Positions 18,715-27,662 of a DNA stretch of 64,000 nt are shown here, in pieces (position 1 is the first letter of the stretch; every line of letters starts with the position of its first letter). Origin of the DNA: DATHTS01 sp965219305. GTDB lineage: Bacteria > Acidobacteriota > Blastocatellia > Pyrinomonadales > Pyrinomonadaceae. The position numbers and the translations under genes are program-made. The notes under the pieces were generated by a model. It had not been told where the DNA came from. It saw only the letters and a list, made by a program, of their open reading frames with translations, and made no database searches. The stretch is from positions 4,464,001 to 4,528,000 of the forward strand of contig OZ244725.1 of the NCBI GenBank assembly GCA_965219305.1, read 5' to 3'.

Positions 18715-19845
18715 ATGGATAGTTATATAAAAAAATTAAAAAACTCTCTGCCGTGGATGGTGCGTTATCCGTTTGCCCGAATAAAATCTCTGAAACAGAT
18801 AACGGGCGGGAAAAAGCACGTTATTATAACTGTCGCCAATCATCTTGAACCAGCGTGGCAGGCAAACGGCATCGCTCTCGATCACAAATCTCAGATTAAA
18901 ACTCTAAAAAATTATTATAAACTCGCCCGTCAAACAGGTGAAGCTGTCCGCGACACGGACGGGACGAAATTTCGACATACGAATTTTTATCCGGCGGAAC
19001 AATATCATCCTGAAATTTTGGACATTCTGGCGGAAATGCAGGCGGAAGGTTTGGGCGAAGTTGAAGTTCATCTGCATCACGGAGTCGAAAAACCCGACAC
19101 GGCGGAAAATCTGCGGAGAGTTTTAAGTGATTTCCGCGACACTCTGGCGGAAAAACATAGATGTCTTTCGCGTTTTGACGGCAAAGGACAACCGAAATAC
19201 GCTTTTGTTCACGGAAATCTGGCGTTGGGAAATTCGCACGACGGAAAACTGTGCGGCGTTGACGAGGAAATTCAGATTTTGCAGGAAACGGGATGTTACG
19301 CGGATATGACTTTGCCGAGTGCGCCGGACAGATCGCAAGTTCCGATGTTTAATAAAATCTACGAATGCGGTTTGCCGCTCAATGAAAAAATTCCGCATCG
19401 AAAAGGAAAAAGTGTCAGCGTCGGCGGGAAAGAACCGATTTTGCCGCTTATTTTTACGGGACCTTTGGTTTTCGATTGGACGCGCCGCATCAAAGGTTTT
19501 CCCGTGCCGCGTCTCGGCGACGGCGCATTATCGGCAAATCAACCGTTGGATGAAGCGCGCTTCGGACGTTGGTTAAAAGCGAACATCACAGTTAAAGATC
19601 GCCCCGAATGGATTTTTGTAAAACTTTATTGTCACGGATTTTTCTATCACGATCAATCGGCTTCAATCGGCAAAGATGCGCGGCGGTTTTTCAGCGAGAT
19701 AATTGAAAACGGCGAGAAATCGGGCGATTATAAAATTCATTTTGCATCGGCGCGTGAGGCGGTCAATATGGTCTTCGCGGCGATTGACGGTAAAAAAGGT
19801 AATCCGAATGATTTTCGTGATTATCGGCTGAAAACAATAATGTGA
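18715..19845 (+). CDS. Polysaccharide-locus protein, possible deacetylase-like fold
   Basis: This 376-residue protein is not firmly recognised. It begins basic and then has VIITVANHLEPAW, a histidine-rich strand VEVHLHHGVEKPDT, HGNLALGNSHDG and KLYCHGFFYHDQ. The spacing of His and Asp/Glu on predicted strands resembles NodB-type polysaccharide deacetylases or related glycan hydrolases, which bind a metal with His-His-Asp. There is no signal peptide, so it would act in the cytoplasm. It lies 14 bases after the methyltransferase and before the heparinase-like gene. The deacetylase assignment is a guess from motif texture and context. Confidence 0.45.
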   Translation: MDSYIKKLKNSLPWMVRYPFARIKSLKQITGGKKHVIITVANHLEPAWQANGIALDHKSQIKTLKNYYKLARQTGEAVRDTDGTKFRHTNFYPAEQYHPEILDILAEMQAEGLGEVEVHLHHGVEKPDTAENLRRVLSDFRDTLAEKHRCLSRFDGKGQPKYAFVHGNLALGNSHDGKLCGVDEEIQILQETGCYADMTLPSAPDRSQVPMFNKIYECGLPLNEKIPHRKGKSVSVGGKEPILPLIFTGPLVFDWTRRIKGFPVPRLGDGALSANQPLDEARFGRWLKANITVKDRPEWIFVKLYCHGFFYHDQSASIGKDARRFFSEIIENGEKSGDYKIHFASAREAVNMVFAAIDGKKGNPNDFRDYRLKTIM

Positions 19846-19920
19846 TGACGGAAAATCTGCGGCAAATGTAAAAAGCGGCAATTTAAGAAATACGCGGCAA
19901 TTAGCAGTTTAATTTCACGG

Positions 19921-22434
19921 ATGAGCAAATCGCTGGAAACTCTGAAAAAATTAAAAGGACGCAGTTGGGAAGAAATCCGAACGCGCGGCGAACAGGCGAT
20001 TTCCGTCTATACCGAGCAAATTGGATTAACCGGAAAACTTCCGTCAGACAGTGAATTATACGGACTTATTGATTTGTCGCAATTCGGAAAACGTGAAATT
20101 TCGGAATTCGATTTATACGAAAAATTCTACGAAAACTCACAGAACGCGTTTTTTCCTTCATTTGCGGAAATCGAAAAAACGATAGAACTTTTCCGCCAAC
20201 ACTTCGGCGAAACGTCAGAACAATTTTTTATCGAGAAAGCCGAATTAATTTTAGACGGCAGATTCGATCTGCTCGGATATTTGAATTTGCCGTTCGGAAA
20301 AGACGTTGACTGGCATTTCGAGCCGATCTCCGGCAAACGCTCGCCGTTAAAACATTGGAAACAATTTGAAGAACTCGACACAAGCGAAACCGGCGACAAA
20401 AAAATCGTCTGGGAAATCAATCGTCATCAACATTTTTTCGCGCTCGGCGTGGCATTTAAATTGACCGGCGATGAACGCTACGCGGCGTGTTTTTCGCGTC
20501 ATCTGGAAAGTTGGATGAAACAAAATCCGCCGGGAATGGGCGTAAATTGGGTGAGCAGTCTGGAAATTGCGTTTCGCCTGATGTCGTGGATTTGGTCTTT
20601 TCATTTTTTCAAAGATTCGCACAGTTTAACGCCTGAACTTTTCCAAAAAGCGTTGAAATATCTCTATCAGCACGGACGGCATATCGAAAAATATCTCTCG
20701 ACATATTACAGTCCGAACACTCATCTGACGGGCGAAGCACTCGGACTTTATTATCTCGGAACGCAGTTTCCGTTTTTTAAACGCGCCGCGCATTGGCGAA
20801 AATTGGGCGAGGAAATTTTAATTGACGAATTAGACCGCCAGATTTTCAAAGACGGCGTTTATTTCGAGCAATCAACTTGGTATCAGCGTTACACGCTTAA
20901 TTTTTATCAGCATTTTTTGATCTTAAAAACTTTGCAGGGCGACGGAATGAGCAGAAAATCCGAGAAAAAAATCGAAGAAAAACTGCAAGCCGCAATTACT
21001 TTTTTGATGTATATCACGCGCCCGGACGGAACGACACCGATCATCGGCGACGACGACGGCGGCAAAATGCTGCCAATGACGCGCACAAAATCCGATGATT
21101 TTCGCGGAACATTGGCGGTCGGCGCAGTTCTTTTCGAGCGCGGCGATTTCAAATTCGTCGCCCGCAAATTAAGCGAAGAAGTCATTTGGCTGCTCGGTTT
21201 AGAAGGCGTTCTGGCGTTTGAAACGATGCGGGCGCACATTCCGAATCAGAATTCAGCGCAATTTGAATATGGCGGTTACTGCGTAATGCGCGACGGTTGG
21301 GCGGAAACGGACAATTATCTTTTGATTGACGGCGGCGAAGTCGGCGCATTCAGCGGCGGACACGGACACGCCGACGCGCTGGCTGTAGAAATCGCGGTCG
21401 GTGGCAGAACTATTTTAGTTGATTCGGGAACTTACACTTATCACGAATCGAAGGAATTGCGCGATTATTTTCGTTCGACTCTGGCGCATAATACTTTGAC
21501 GATTGACGAAAAATCTTCATCCGAACCCGGCGGAAAATTCGGCTGGAAAAATAAAGCTGAAACGAAAATAAATTCGTGGGTTTCCGAAGACCGTTTCGAT
21601 TATTTTGAAGGTTCGCACGACGGTTTTGCACGTTTTGCAGAAAATCCGGCGCATCACACGCGCAATGTTTTGTTTTTGAAAAACGATTATTGGATAATGC
21701 GCGATTTTGTCGAAACCGACGGCGAACACGATTACGGGCTTAATTTTCATTACAATATCGAAACGAAACCGCAAATTGAAAACACGGAAACCGGAGAATT
21801 CTGCGTCAGCGAAAATCCGGCGGATCAAACCGGAAGCAGACTTTTTACGTTCGGCGATAACGGGAGTTGGCAGAGAAAGGAAAGCTGGATTTCAAATAAT
21901 CACGGCGAAAAAATAAATGCGCCTTTTCTGCGTTTCATTTCAAAAGGCACGGGCGCGCAGGAATTTTTTACATTTATTTTGCCGACGGAAAATCAAACAG
22001 CAAAACCCGAAGTTTTTGAAAATGCCGTCGCTGGAGGTCGCGCTTTTGCAATAAATTACAACGGTTATTGGGATTTATTAGTTTACGCCGACAGCGTCGA
22101 AAATATCGTCCGCACGGAATTTTTCAATACGAATTTTCGCTTCTTGTGGGCGCGACTTTCTCCGGGCGAAACTTTCCCGGACGAATTCGTTTTAATCGGC
22201 GGAACACATTTTTCGCTCGGCGGCAGGGAAATCGTGCGTTATCCGAAACCTTTGAAATTCGCGCACGCCAGACGTTTAGGCAATAAACTAAACGTCCGCA
22301 CGAGCGAAAGCATTTTTAGCGTTTCTCTGCCGCAGAGAAAATCGAAATCTTATATTTTGTCGGAATCCGATGATCTTATTGATAAATCGAAATTGCCGGT
22401 TAATAATCAGAAAAAAGAAATTGATAAAATATAA
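19921..22434 (+). CDS. Heparinase II/III-family polysaccharide lyase
   Basis: The 837-residue protein has an alpha-barrel N-terminal domain with SPNTHLTGEALGLYYLG and YFEQSTWYQRYTLNFYQHF (about 260-330). The beta-sandwich heparinase II/III C-terminal domain contains GGHGHADALAVEIAVGGR and VDSGTYTYHESKELRDYFRS. Family enzymes cleave uronic-acid-containing glycans by beta-elimination using Tyr and His. No N-terminal signal is visible, as is common for the EPS-locus branch. It probably trims or recycles the polymer made by this locus. The extra C-terminal 200 residues are beta-rich and match the family's accessory region. Confidence 0.85.
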   Translation: MSKSLETLKKLKGRSWEEIRTRGEQAISVYTEQIGLTGKLPSDSELYGLIDLSQFGKREISEFDLYEKFYENSQNAFFPSFAEIEKTIELFRQHFGETSEQFFIEKAELILDGRFDLLGYLNLPFGKDVDWHFEPISGKRSPLKHWKQFEELDTSETGDKKIVWEINRHQHFFALGVAFKLTGDERYAACFSRHLESWMKQNPPGMGVNWVSSLEIAFRLMSWIWSFHFFKDSHSLTPELFQKALKYLYQHGRHIEKYLSTYYSPNTHLTGEALGLYYLGTQFPFFKRAAHWRKLGEEILIDELDRQIFKDGVYFEQSTWYQRYTLNFYQHFLILKTLQGDGMSRKSEKKIEEKLQAAITFLMYITRPDGTTPIIGDDDGGKMLPMTRTKSDDFRGTLAVGAVLFERGDFKFVARKLSEEVIWLLGLEGVLAFETMRAHIPNQNSAQFEYGGYCVMRDGWAETDNYLLIDGGEVGAFSGGHGHADALAVEIAVGGRTILVDSGTYTYHESKELRDYFRSTLAHNTLTIDEKSSSEPGGKFGWKNKAETKINSWVSEDRFDYFEGSHDGFARFAENPAHHTRNVLFLKNDYWIMRDFVETDGEHDYGLNFHYNIETKPQIENTETGEFCVSENPADQTGSRLFTFGDNGSWQRKESWISNNHGEKINAPFLRFISKGTGAQEFFTFILPTENQTAKPEVFENAVAGGRAFAINYNGYWDLLVYADSVENIVRTEFFNTNFRFLWARLSPGETFPDEFVLIGGTHFSLGGREIVRYPKPLKFAHARRLGNKLNVRTSESIFSVSLPQRKSKSYILSESDDLIDKSKLPVNNQKKEIDKI

Positions 22435-22632
22435 GAGCAAATAAATATCCATTTTTCGTCTGATTTTCAGAATTTTTATTTCGGCAATTTTACAGAGGGA
22501 AACTTAATTGTCGGATAAATAAGAAGTGCGAATCAAAAATATTTTGTAGAAAGGCGTTTTGCTTTTAGGGCATTAAAGAGTCGGCGCAAATGACATTCGC
22601 ATCTTCATATCCAATTCAAATAAGTAAATCGT

Positions 22633-23365
22633 ATGAAAAACACGAGATTGGGAATTATACTTTGGGTTTTCATAACACCTTTTTCCGGCTGTGATTTTGA
22701 TCCTTCAGTCGCTGTAAACGACCGTGTGCCGTCGCCGGTTCAAACAAAACCGGAGAAAACTCCGCCCGATTTAAATTTTAACGGCGATCCGGCGAATACG
22801 TCTGCAAATAATGAAACTTTTGAATGTGTTCGCTCGGAACCCGAACCGATTATCAAAAAAGAGATTTTACCAAAAACGGCGTTTCATATTGAAAAAAATA
22901 AGGAATTTCCATTTCAACATCTTGGCTATGAAACGGTTGAATTTCAAAATGGCGACAAACTTCTGATTGAGAATATCGGCTGCGAAAATTACACGTTGGT
23001 TTTTAATTTTGAAACCGGAAGATTTAACAAAGATGAAAACGACGTTCGCTTTTGGTATGAAACCGTTGTCAAACTTATCGAGGAAACGTAGAAGGGCATT
23101 AATGAGCCGTATTTGATTAAAGACGGTTTGAATGCCTTGGAAAAATATCTTAAAACCGAAAAAAAAACTTGAACTTAAAAAGGAAATTGGTTTCGGCAAA
23201 AGCGACATAACGGAATCGGTAACGTTTGAAAATATTGAAAAATTGGAAAACGGCAAAGTTAAAATAAAAGTTTCTTTTGGAGCAGGTGCGTTATAGTTCT
23301 GGCTCGACGAAAACCGTTTCTTTTTCGTAAAGACAATCTTAAAGAAAAGTTTCCTAAAAAATTAG
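22633..23365 (+). pseudogene. Decayed lipoprotein gene (two in-frame stops and a frameshift)
   Basis: The first 152 codons encode a lipoprotein-like product: a hydrophobic leader ending FSGCDFD, then a Pro-rich linker and a beta-rich domain. A TAG at 23089 ends the frame, yet the same frame goes on coherently (KGINEPYLIKDGLNALEKYL) until the A9 run at 23159-23167. After a one-base shift, the reading KLELKKEIGFGKSDITESV continues to GAGAL, meets another TAG at 23294, and goes on FWLDENRFFF to 23365. Codon composition stays gene-like across all pieces. The simplest reading is a pseudogene, although errors in the homopolymer could explain the shift. It lies between the lyase and GT4 genes. Confidence 0.7.
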
Positions 23366-23386
23366 TCATAATATAAACTCATACGA

Positions 23387-24511
23387 ATGAAGCGAGTTCT
23401 TCAACTGATCGGCAGTTTTCATCTCGGCGGCTCGGAACGTCAAGCCGTGCAATTAACACGATTATTGGTTGAAAACGATTCACACAAAATTTTTCTGGCG
23501 GCAATGAATGTCGAAGGAATTTTGCGCGACGAAGCCGAAAAAATCGGTTTTCACGATATTACGGAATTTCCGCTGACTTCGTTTTACGACGCGAATTTTT
23601 TCAAACAGTTAAGCCGCGCCGCGAAATTTATGCGCGAAAACGAAATCGAAATCGTTCAAACTCACGATTTTTACACGAATGTTTTCGGAATGTTTGCGGC
23701 GACATTGGCGCGTGTTCCATTGAAGATCGCCGCCAAACGCGAAACCGGCGGAATGCGTTCAAAATCGCAGATGTTTATGGAAAGACAAGCGTTTCGTCTG
23801 GCTGATGAGATCGTCGCAAATTCGGAAGCCGTCAAAAATTATCTTATCGCGGGAAGTATTCCGTCGGAAAAGATCAATATAATTTATAACGGTTTAGATT
23901 TTGATAAATTTTTAAGTGTTAAAAAAAGCCGCCGCGAAATTTGTGAGAAATTAAATTTGCCGGCGGGCGAAAATCTAAAGTTTATAACTCTGGTCGCCAA
24001 CTTGCGCCACGCGGTGAAAAACCAAAAAATGTTTCTTCGCGCCGCCGCAAAAGTCGTGCAGATGCACGAAAACGCTCATTTTATCTTGGCGGGCGAAGGC
24101 GAATTAAAAGATGAACTTGCAGCATTTGCCGAAGATATGAAGATTGCAGGAAATGTCCATTTTACCGGGCGTTGCGAAAATGTGCCGGAACTTTTGAGCA
24201 TTTCGGAAATCTGCGTTTTAACGTCAATTGCCGAAGGTTTTTCAAATTCGATCATCGAATATATGGCGGCGGGAAAAGCCGTCGTCGCCACCGATGTCGG
24301 CGGCGCGTCCGAAGCGGTCATCGAAGGCGAAACAGGATATTTGGTTCAATCTGACCACGACCGGATTTTAGCGAAACATTTAAATGAACTGCTCGATAAT
24401 GAACAAAAATCCAAAACTTTCGGCACAAAAGGGCGCGAAATTGCCGAAGGTAAGTTTTCTCTTGAAACTCAGCTATTAAAAACTCTGGAATTATACGAAA
24501 AAATAAAATAA
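23387..24511 (+). CDS. GT4 glycosyltransferase
   Basis: The 374-residue protein has the GT-B fold. The N-terminal half starts MKRVLQLIGSFHLGGSERQ, whose Gly-rich loop contacts the acceptor side. The C-terminal half carries FTGRCENVPELL and the E-x7-E signature SIAEGFSNSIIEYMAAGKAVVATDVGGASE, the nucleotide-sugar site of GT4 retaining transferases. It closes the polysaccharide locus on the plus strand. Family members add mannose, glucose or similar residues. The actual donor is not readable. Confidence 0.87.
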   Translation: MKRVLQLIGSFHLGGSERQAVQLTRLLVENDSHKIFLAAMNVEGILRDEAEKIGFHDITEFPLTSFYDANFFKQLSRAAKFMRENEIEIVQTHDFYTNVFGMFAATLARVPLKIAAKRETGGMRSKSQMFMERQAFRLADEIVANSEAVKNYLIAGSIPSEKINIIYNGLDFDKFLSVKKSRREICEKLNLPAGENLKFITLVANLRHAVKNQKMFLRAAAKVVQMHENAHFILAGEGELKDELAAFAEDMKIAGNVHFTGRCENVPELLSISEICVLTSIAEGFSNSIIEYMAAGKAVVATDVGGASEAVIEGETGYLVQSDHDRILAKHLNELLDNEQKSKTFGTKGREIAEGKFSLETQLLKTLELYEKIK

Positions 24512-24616
24512 ACTTTCCGCTCTTCATAGATAAATTTTTTTCGGTTAGAATGCCATTAACAATTTTGTAATCATTGTCTCAATTTCTGAAAATGATTTTA
24601 ACCTGAAATAAAACTT

Positions 24617-25477
24617 ATGACTTATGAAAATGCCGTCGAAGCGGCGGAATTTATCAAATCGAAATACGACAAGCCGATAAAAACGGCGTTAGTTCTCGGA
24701 AGCGGACTCGGCGGTTTTGCCGAGCGTTTGGATAATTCGGTAAAAATTCACTATAAGGAAATTCCGCATTTTGCTGTTTCGACCGTCGAAGGACACGCCG
24801 GAAAGCTCGTCCTCGGTGAAATAAAAGGCGTTCCGGTCGCCGTTCAGCAGGGACGTTTTCATTATTACGAAGGCTACGAGATGGAGCAGGTGATTTTTCC
24901 CGTTCGTGTTTTCGGCATTTTAGGAATTAAAAACGTGATTTTGACCAACGCGGCGGGAAGCGTCCAAACTTCGTATAAACCGGGCGATTTGGTGCTTTTG
25001 CGCGATCATATAAATTTGATGGGAACAAATCCTCTGCGCGGCACAAACGACGAGCGTTTCGGAGACCGTTTTCCCGATATGACTCATATTTACGACACGG
25101 AATTTCAGGAAATCGCGTCAAAAGAAGCGGAAAAAATGGCGCAGGAAAGATTTGACAGCGGCAAGACAAAAAGAATCGAACCCATTTTGCGGCGCGGCGT
25201 TTACTGCGCTTTGTCCGGTCCGACCTACGAAACTCCGGCGGAGATCAGAATGCTGAGATTGCTCGGCGCAGACGTTGTCGGAATGTCAACCGTGCCGGAA
25301 GCGATCGCGGCGCGTCATCAAGGTTTGAAAGTTCTCGCAATGTCGTGCGTTTCAAATCTCGCCGCCGGAATGGGCGACGATAAAATTCATCACGAAGAAG
25401 TAATGGAAGCCGGACAAAAAGTGGCGAATACGTTTAAGGAATTATTGGAAAGGGTTATTCCTAAACTTGGTGTTTAG
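24617..25477 (+). CDS. punA: Purine-nucleoside phosphorylase (trimeric type)
   Basis: The 286-residue enzyme cleaves inosine and guanosine with phosphate to base and ribose 1-phosphate. LVLGSGLGGFAERL (residues 27-40) is the phosphate-binding loop and GRFHYYEGYEM is conserved. NAAGSVQ, LSGPTYETPAEIR and VGMSTVPEAIAARH are hallmark blocks of the PNP/MTAP class, with Glu and Asn positions consistent with 6-oxopurines. It pairs with uridine kinase downstream, making a small nucleoside-salvage unit. Confidence 0.92.
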   Translation: MTYENAVEAAEFIKSKYDKPIKTALVLGSGLGGFAERLDNSVKIHYKEIPHFAVSTVEGHAGKLVLGEIKGVPVAVQQGRFHYYEGYEMEQVIFPVRVFGILGIKNVILTNAAGSVQTSYKPGDLVLLRDHINLMGTNPLRGTNDERFGDRFPDMTHIYDTEFQEIASKEAEKMAQERFDSGKTKRIEPILRRGVYCALSGPTYETPAEIRMLRLLGADVVGMSTVPEAIAARHQGLKVLAMSCVSNLAAGMGDDKIHHEEVMEAGQKVANTFKELLERVIPKLGV

Positions 25478-25516
25478 CACTTTGCTCTTTACAAAAAGAA
25501 TCAAAGAGCAAAGTGC
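25477..25516. terminator. Perfect 14-bp hairpin between punA and udk
   Basis: GCACTTTGCTCTTT (25477-25490) and AAAGAGCAAAGTGC (25503-25516) pair perfectly across a 12-base loop. The hairpin begins at the last base of the punA stop codon. The right arm is then partly repeated (AAAGAGCAAAGG) just before the udk start, where it also offers a ribosome-binding sequence. It may partly terminate transcription or set the punA/udk ratio. Confidence 0.55.
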
Positions 25517-25537
25517 AAAGAGCAAAGGACAAATAAA

Positions 25538-26167
25538 ATGATAATTGGGATATGCGGCGGAACAGGTTCGGGAAAAACGACGATTGCGCGGAGCATCGTC
25601 GAATCGGTCGGTGCGGAAAATGTGATTTTGGTCGAGCAGGATTCGTATTATCGAAATCTGGCTGATCTGCCTTTAGACGAACGGCATCAGGCGAATTTCG
25701 ATCATCCCGATTCGATTGATTCGGAAATGCTCGTCAATCATTTGAAGCGTCTGAAAAATAATCAATCAATCGAAATGCCGGTTTATGACTTTAAAACTCA
25801 CACACGAAAAGCGGAAAGCGAACATCTCGAACCGAAACCCGTCGTCATTGTCGAAGGAATTTTGATCTTTTCCGAACCGCGTGTTTTGGATTTGTTGGAC
25901 GTGCGCGTTTTTGTTGATACGCCGGACGATGTGCGTCTGATCCGGCGTTTGCGGCGCGATATTAACGAACGCGGGCGAAGTTTTGAACGGACGCTCGAAC
26001 AATATGAAAAGACGATTCGCCCGATGCACAACGAATTTGTCGAGCCATCAAAACGTCACGCCGACGTTATTATTCCCGAAGGCGGAAATTCCGGCATCGG
26101 CGTTGATTTTCTGTGCGGTCTTGTCAGAGAAAAAATTTTCAGTGAGCAAAATCAAGAAATCAATTGA
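25538..26167 (+). CDS. udk: Uridine kinase
   Basis: The 209-residue kinase phosphorylates uridine and cytidine in pyrimidine salvage. The P-loop GGTGSGKTTIA (residues 7-17) is followed by QDSYYRNL, the base-binding HPDSIDSEML, YDFKTHTR and the lid RRLRRDINERGR. Length and motif order match bacterial Udk. AAAGGACAAATAAA upstream of the ATG provides the ribosome site. The end overlaps the convergent acetyltransferase remnant by 8 bases. Confidence 0.93.
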   Translation: MIIGICGGTGSGKTTIARSIVESVGAENVILVEQDSYYRNLADLPLDERHQANFDHPDSIDSEMLVNHLKRLKNNQSIEMPVYDFKTHTRKAESEHLEPKPVVIVEGILIFSEPRVLDLLDVRVFVDTPDDVRLIRRLRRDINERGRSFERTLEQYEKTIRPMHNEFVEPSKRHADVIIPEGGNSGIGVDFLCGLVREKIFSEQNQEIN

Positions 26168-26645
26168 ACTTTTCCCAGTAACCGACATCAATACATTTTC
26201 CGAATTTGAAACCGACTTCGCGAAAATGCGCGATTTTTTCAAAGCCGAATTTTTCGTGTAATTTTACGCTCGCTTCATTCGGCAGAGAAATTCCGGCGAT
26301 GATCGCGTGAGTTTCGGTTTTCTCCAATTCTGCGAAAAGTTTCTCGTAGAGCATTTTTCCGATTCCTTTTTGGTTTCGCGTCCGATTTTACATAAACCGT
26401 AATTCAACCGAAAATTTATAAGAGTTACGCGATTTGTAACGCGCCGCATAAGCGTAACCGAAAATCTCGCCGCCGTTTTCCGCGACCATATAAGGATAAT
26501 TTTCCGCGATTTCGGAAATACGTTTTCGCATCTCGTCCGCATTTACCGGTTCGGTTTCAAATGTGTGATGCGAATTCAAAATGTAAAAATTATAAATCCC
26601 GGAAATTTGTCCGGCATCATTTATGTTTGCTCGGCGGATAATCAT
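26160..26645 (-). pseudogene. GNAT acetyltransferase (Pat/MnaT-like), frame disrupted
   Basis: The first 86 codons read as a GNAT N-terminus (RRANINDAGQISGIYNFYI, FGYAYAARYKSRNSYKFSVE), and then TAA at 26390-26388 ends the frame. In the neighbouring frame, the missing beta-strand VYVKSDAKPK is intact just across the stop. The original frame then resumes with the acetyl-CoA loop GIGKMLYEKLF and continues to GFEKIAHFREVGFKFGKCID. Two compensating one-base changes, one in a GG pair and one in an A5 run, would restore a full protein of about 162 residues like phosphinothricin or methionine-sulfone acetyltransferases. Either the gene is broken or the bases are misread. Confidence 0.7.
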
Positions 26646-26687
26646 TTAATTTGCTGATAAATTTTCAGTAACTTTTAACCTCAATAA

Positions 26688-27344
26688 CTATTTCTCATCA
26701 AGCCGCTCTTTCAGCCAATTTGCTAAATTACTCAAACTTTCCGGGGAAATTTCGTGCGCCATCGGGTATTCTTTATATTCCAATTTGACCGGCAGACGCG
26801 AAAGGATTTCTTTTGTTGCACGTCCGTTTTCAATCGGCAGGACGGGATCGTAAATTCCGTGCTGGACGAGGACGGGAAAATTTTTCAATTTTTCAAAATT
26901 ATTATTCGCGGGCAGCATTTCCGGCATTGCGCGTCCGCTCAAGGCGGCGATTCCGGCGAACTTTTCCGGTGCGCTCAAAAACGCGCTCAAAGAAATCATC
27001 GCGCCTTGACTGAATCCGCAAAGGTAAACTTTTTCCGCATCGAGATCGTGTTCGGCGATCAGTTCGTCAACGGAATCGAGAAACATACGGCGGCTTTGCT
27101 CGAATTGTTCGACGTTGGCGGAAATTTCGCCCGGTTGAATGATAAGTTCAAACCACGCGAAACCGCCGTATGGCAACGTGAAAGGTGCGCGGACGCTGGC
27201 AATAAAAAATCTGTCGTCTAAAAACGACGATAAACCGAAAAGATCGTTTTCGTCCGCGCCGAGTCCGTGAAGCAGAATTAAAACGGGCGGTTTTTCGTTT
27301 TCGGCGATTATTTTATCAGGTGATTTGTAACGATATTTAAGCAT
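26688..27344 (-). CDS. Phospholipase/carboxylesterase-family hydrolase
   Basis: The alpha/beta-hydrolase of about 218 residues has LLHGLGADENDL (oxyanion region), the nucleophile elbow GFSQG, the acid in HGIYDPVLPIE and the catalytic His in PMAHEIS. This spacing is that of the acyl-protein-thioesterase/carboxylesterase (Abhydrolase_2) group. The ATG at 27344, preceded by AGAAGA, is used as start. A TTG at 27386 would add 14 residues but has no ribosome site. No signal peptide is present, so it acts in the cytoplasm on small esters. It is divergent from the patatin gene. Confidence 0.85.
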   Translation of the reverse strand: MLKYRYKSPDKIIAENEKPPVLILLHGLGADENDLFGLSSFLDDRFFIASVRAPFTLPYGGFAWFELIIQPGEISANVEQFEQSRRMFLDSVDELIAEHDLDAEKVYLCGFSQGAMISLSAFLSAPEKFAGIAALSGRAMPEMLPANNNFEKLKNFPVLVQHGIYDPVLPIENGRATKEILSRLPVKLEYKEYPMAHEISPESLSNLANWLKERLDEK

Positions 27345-27423
27345 AAATTCTTCTGTAAATATAACGGTTTTATCGCTTTCAGACAATTTTGCAGCAACTT
27401 TTATTTATATCAAGAATTTCCAA

Positions 27424-27451
27424 TTGACAAACTTCTGTTTTGTGTTATGAT
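27424..27451 (+). promoter_or_regulatory. Sigma-70-type promoter for patatin gene
   Basis: A perfect TTGACA -35 box (27424-27429) is followed by a 16-base spacer and TATGAT (27446-27451), a 5/6 match to the -10 box. It faces the patatin gene and would give a leader of about 200 bases before the ATG at 27663. The rest of the 318-base divergent gap shows no gene. Confidence 0.65.
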
Positions 27452-27662
27452 TTTCAGCAACAACCGAAAATATATTTACGGAAATAGCTGAAAACATACG
27501 GGGCGAAGACGTTTTAAGAAGTTATTTTTCAATTTTGGGATTATTTGGATTATTTGAAAAAGAAAAATAATTCTAACTGTTCGTTAGTTTTAAATTATCA
27601 ACGCGAAAACTGCCGAATTTCGGGCTTTTTTTTGCACAAAATCTGAGAAGGAGGAAAGTGAT

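Noticed and set aside
23089..23296. Programmed amber recoding or frameshifting
   Set aside because: No known stem-loop or suppressor evidence, and three separate lesions fit decay better. Kept only as a check.
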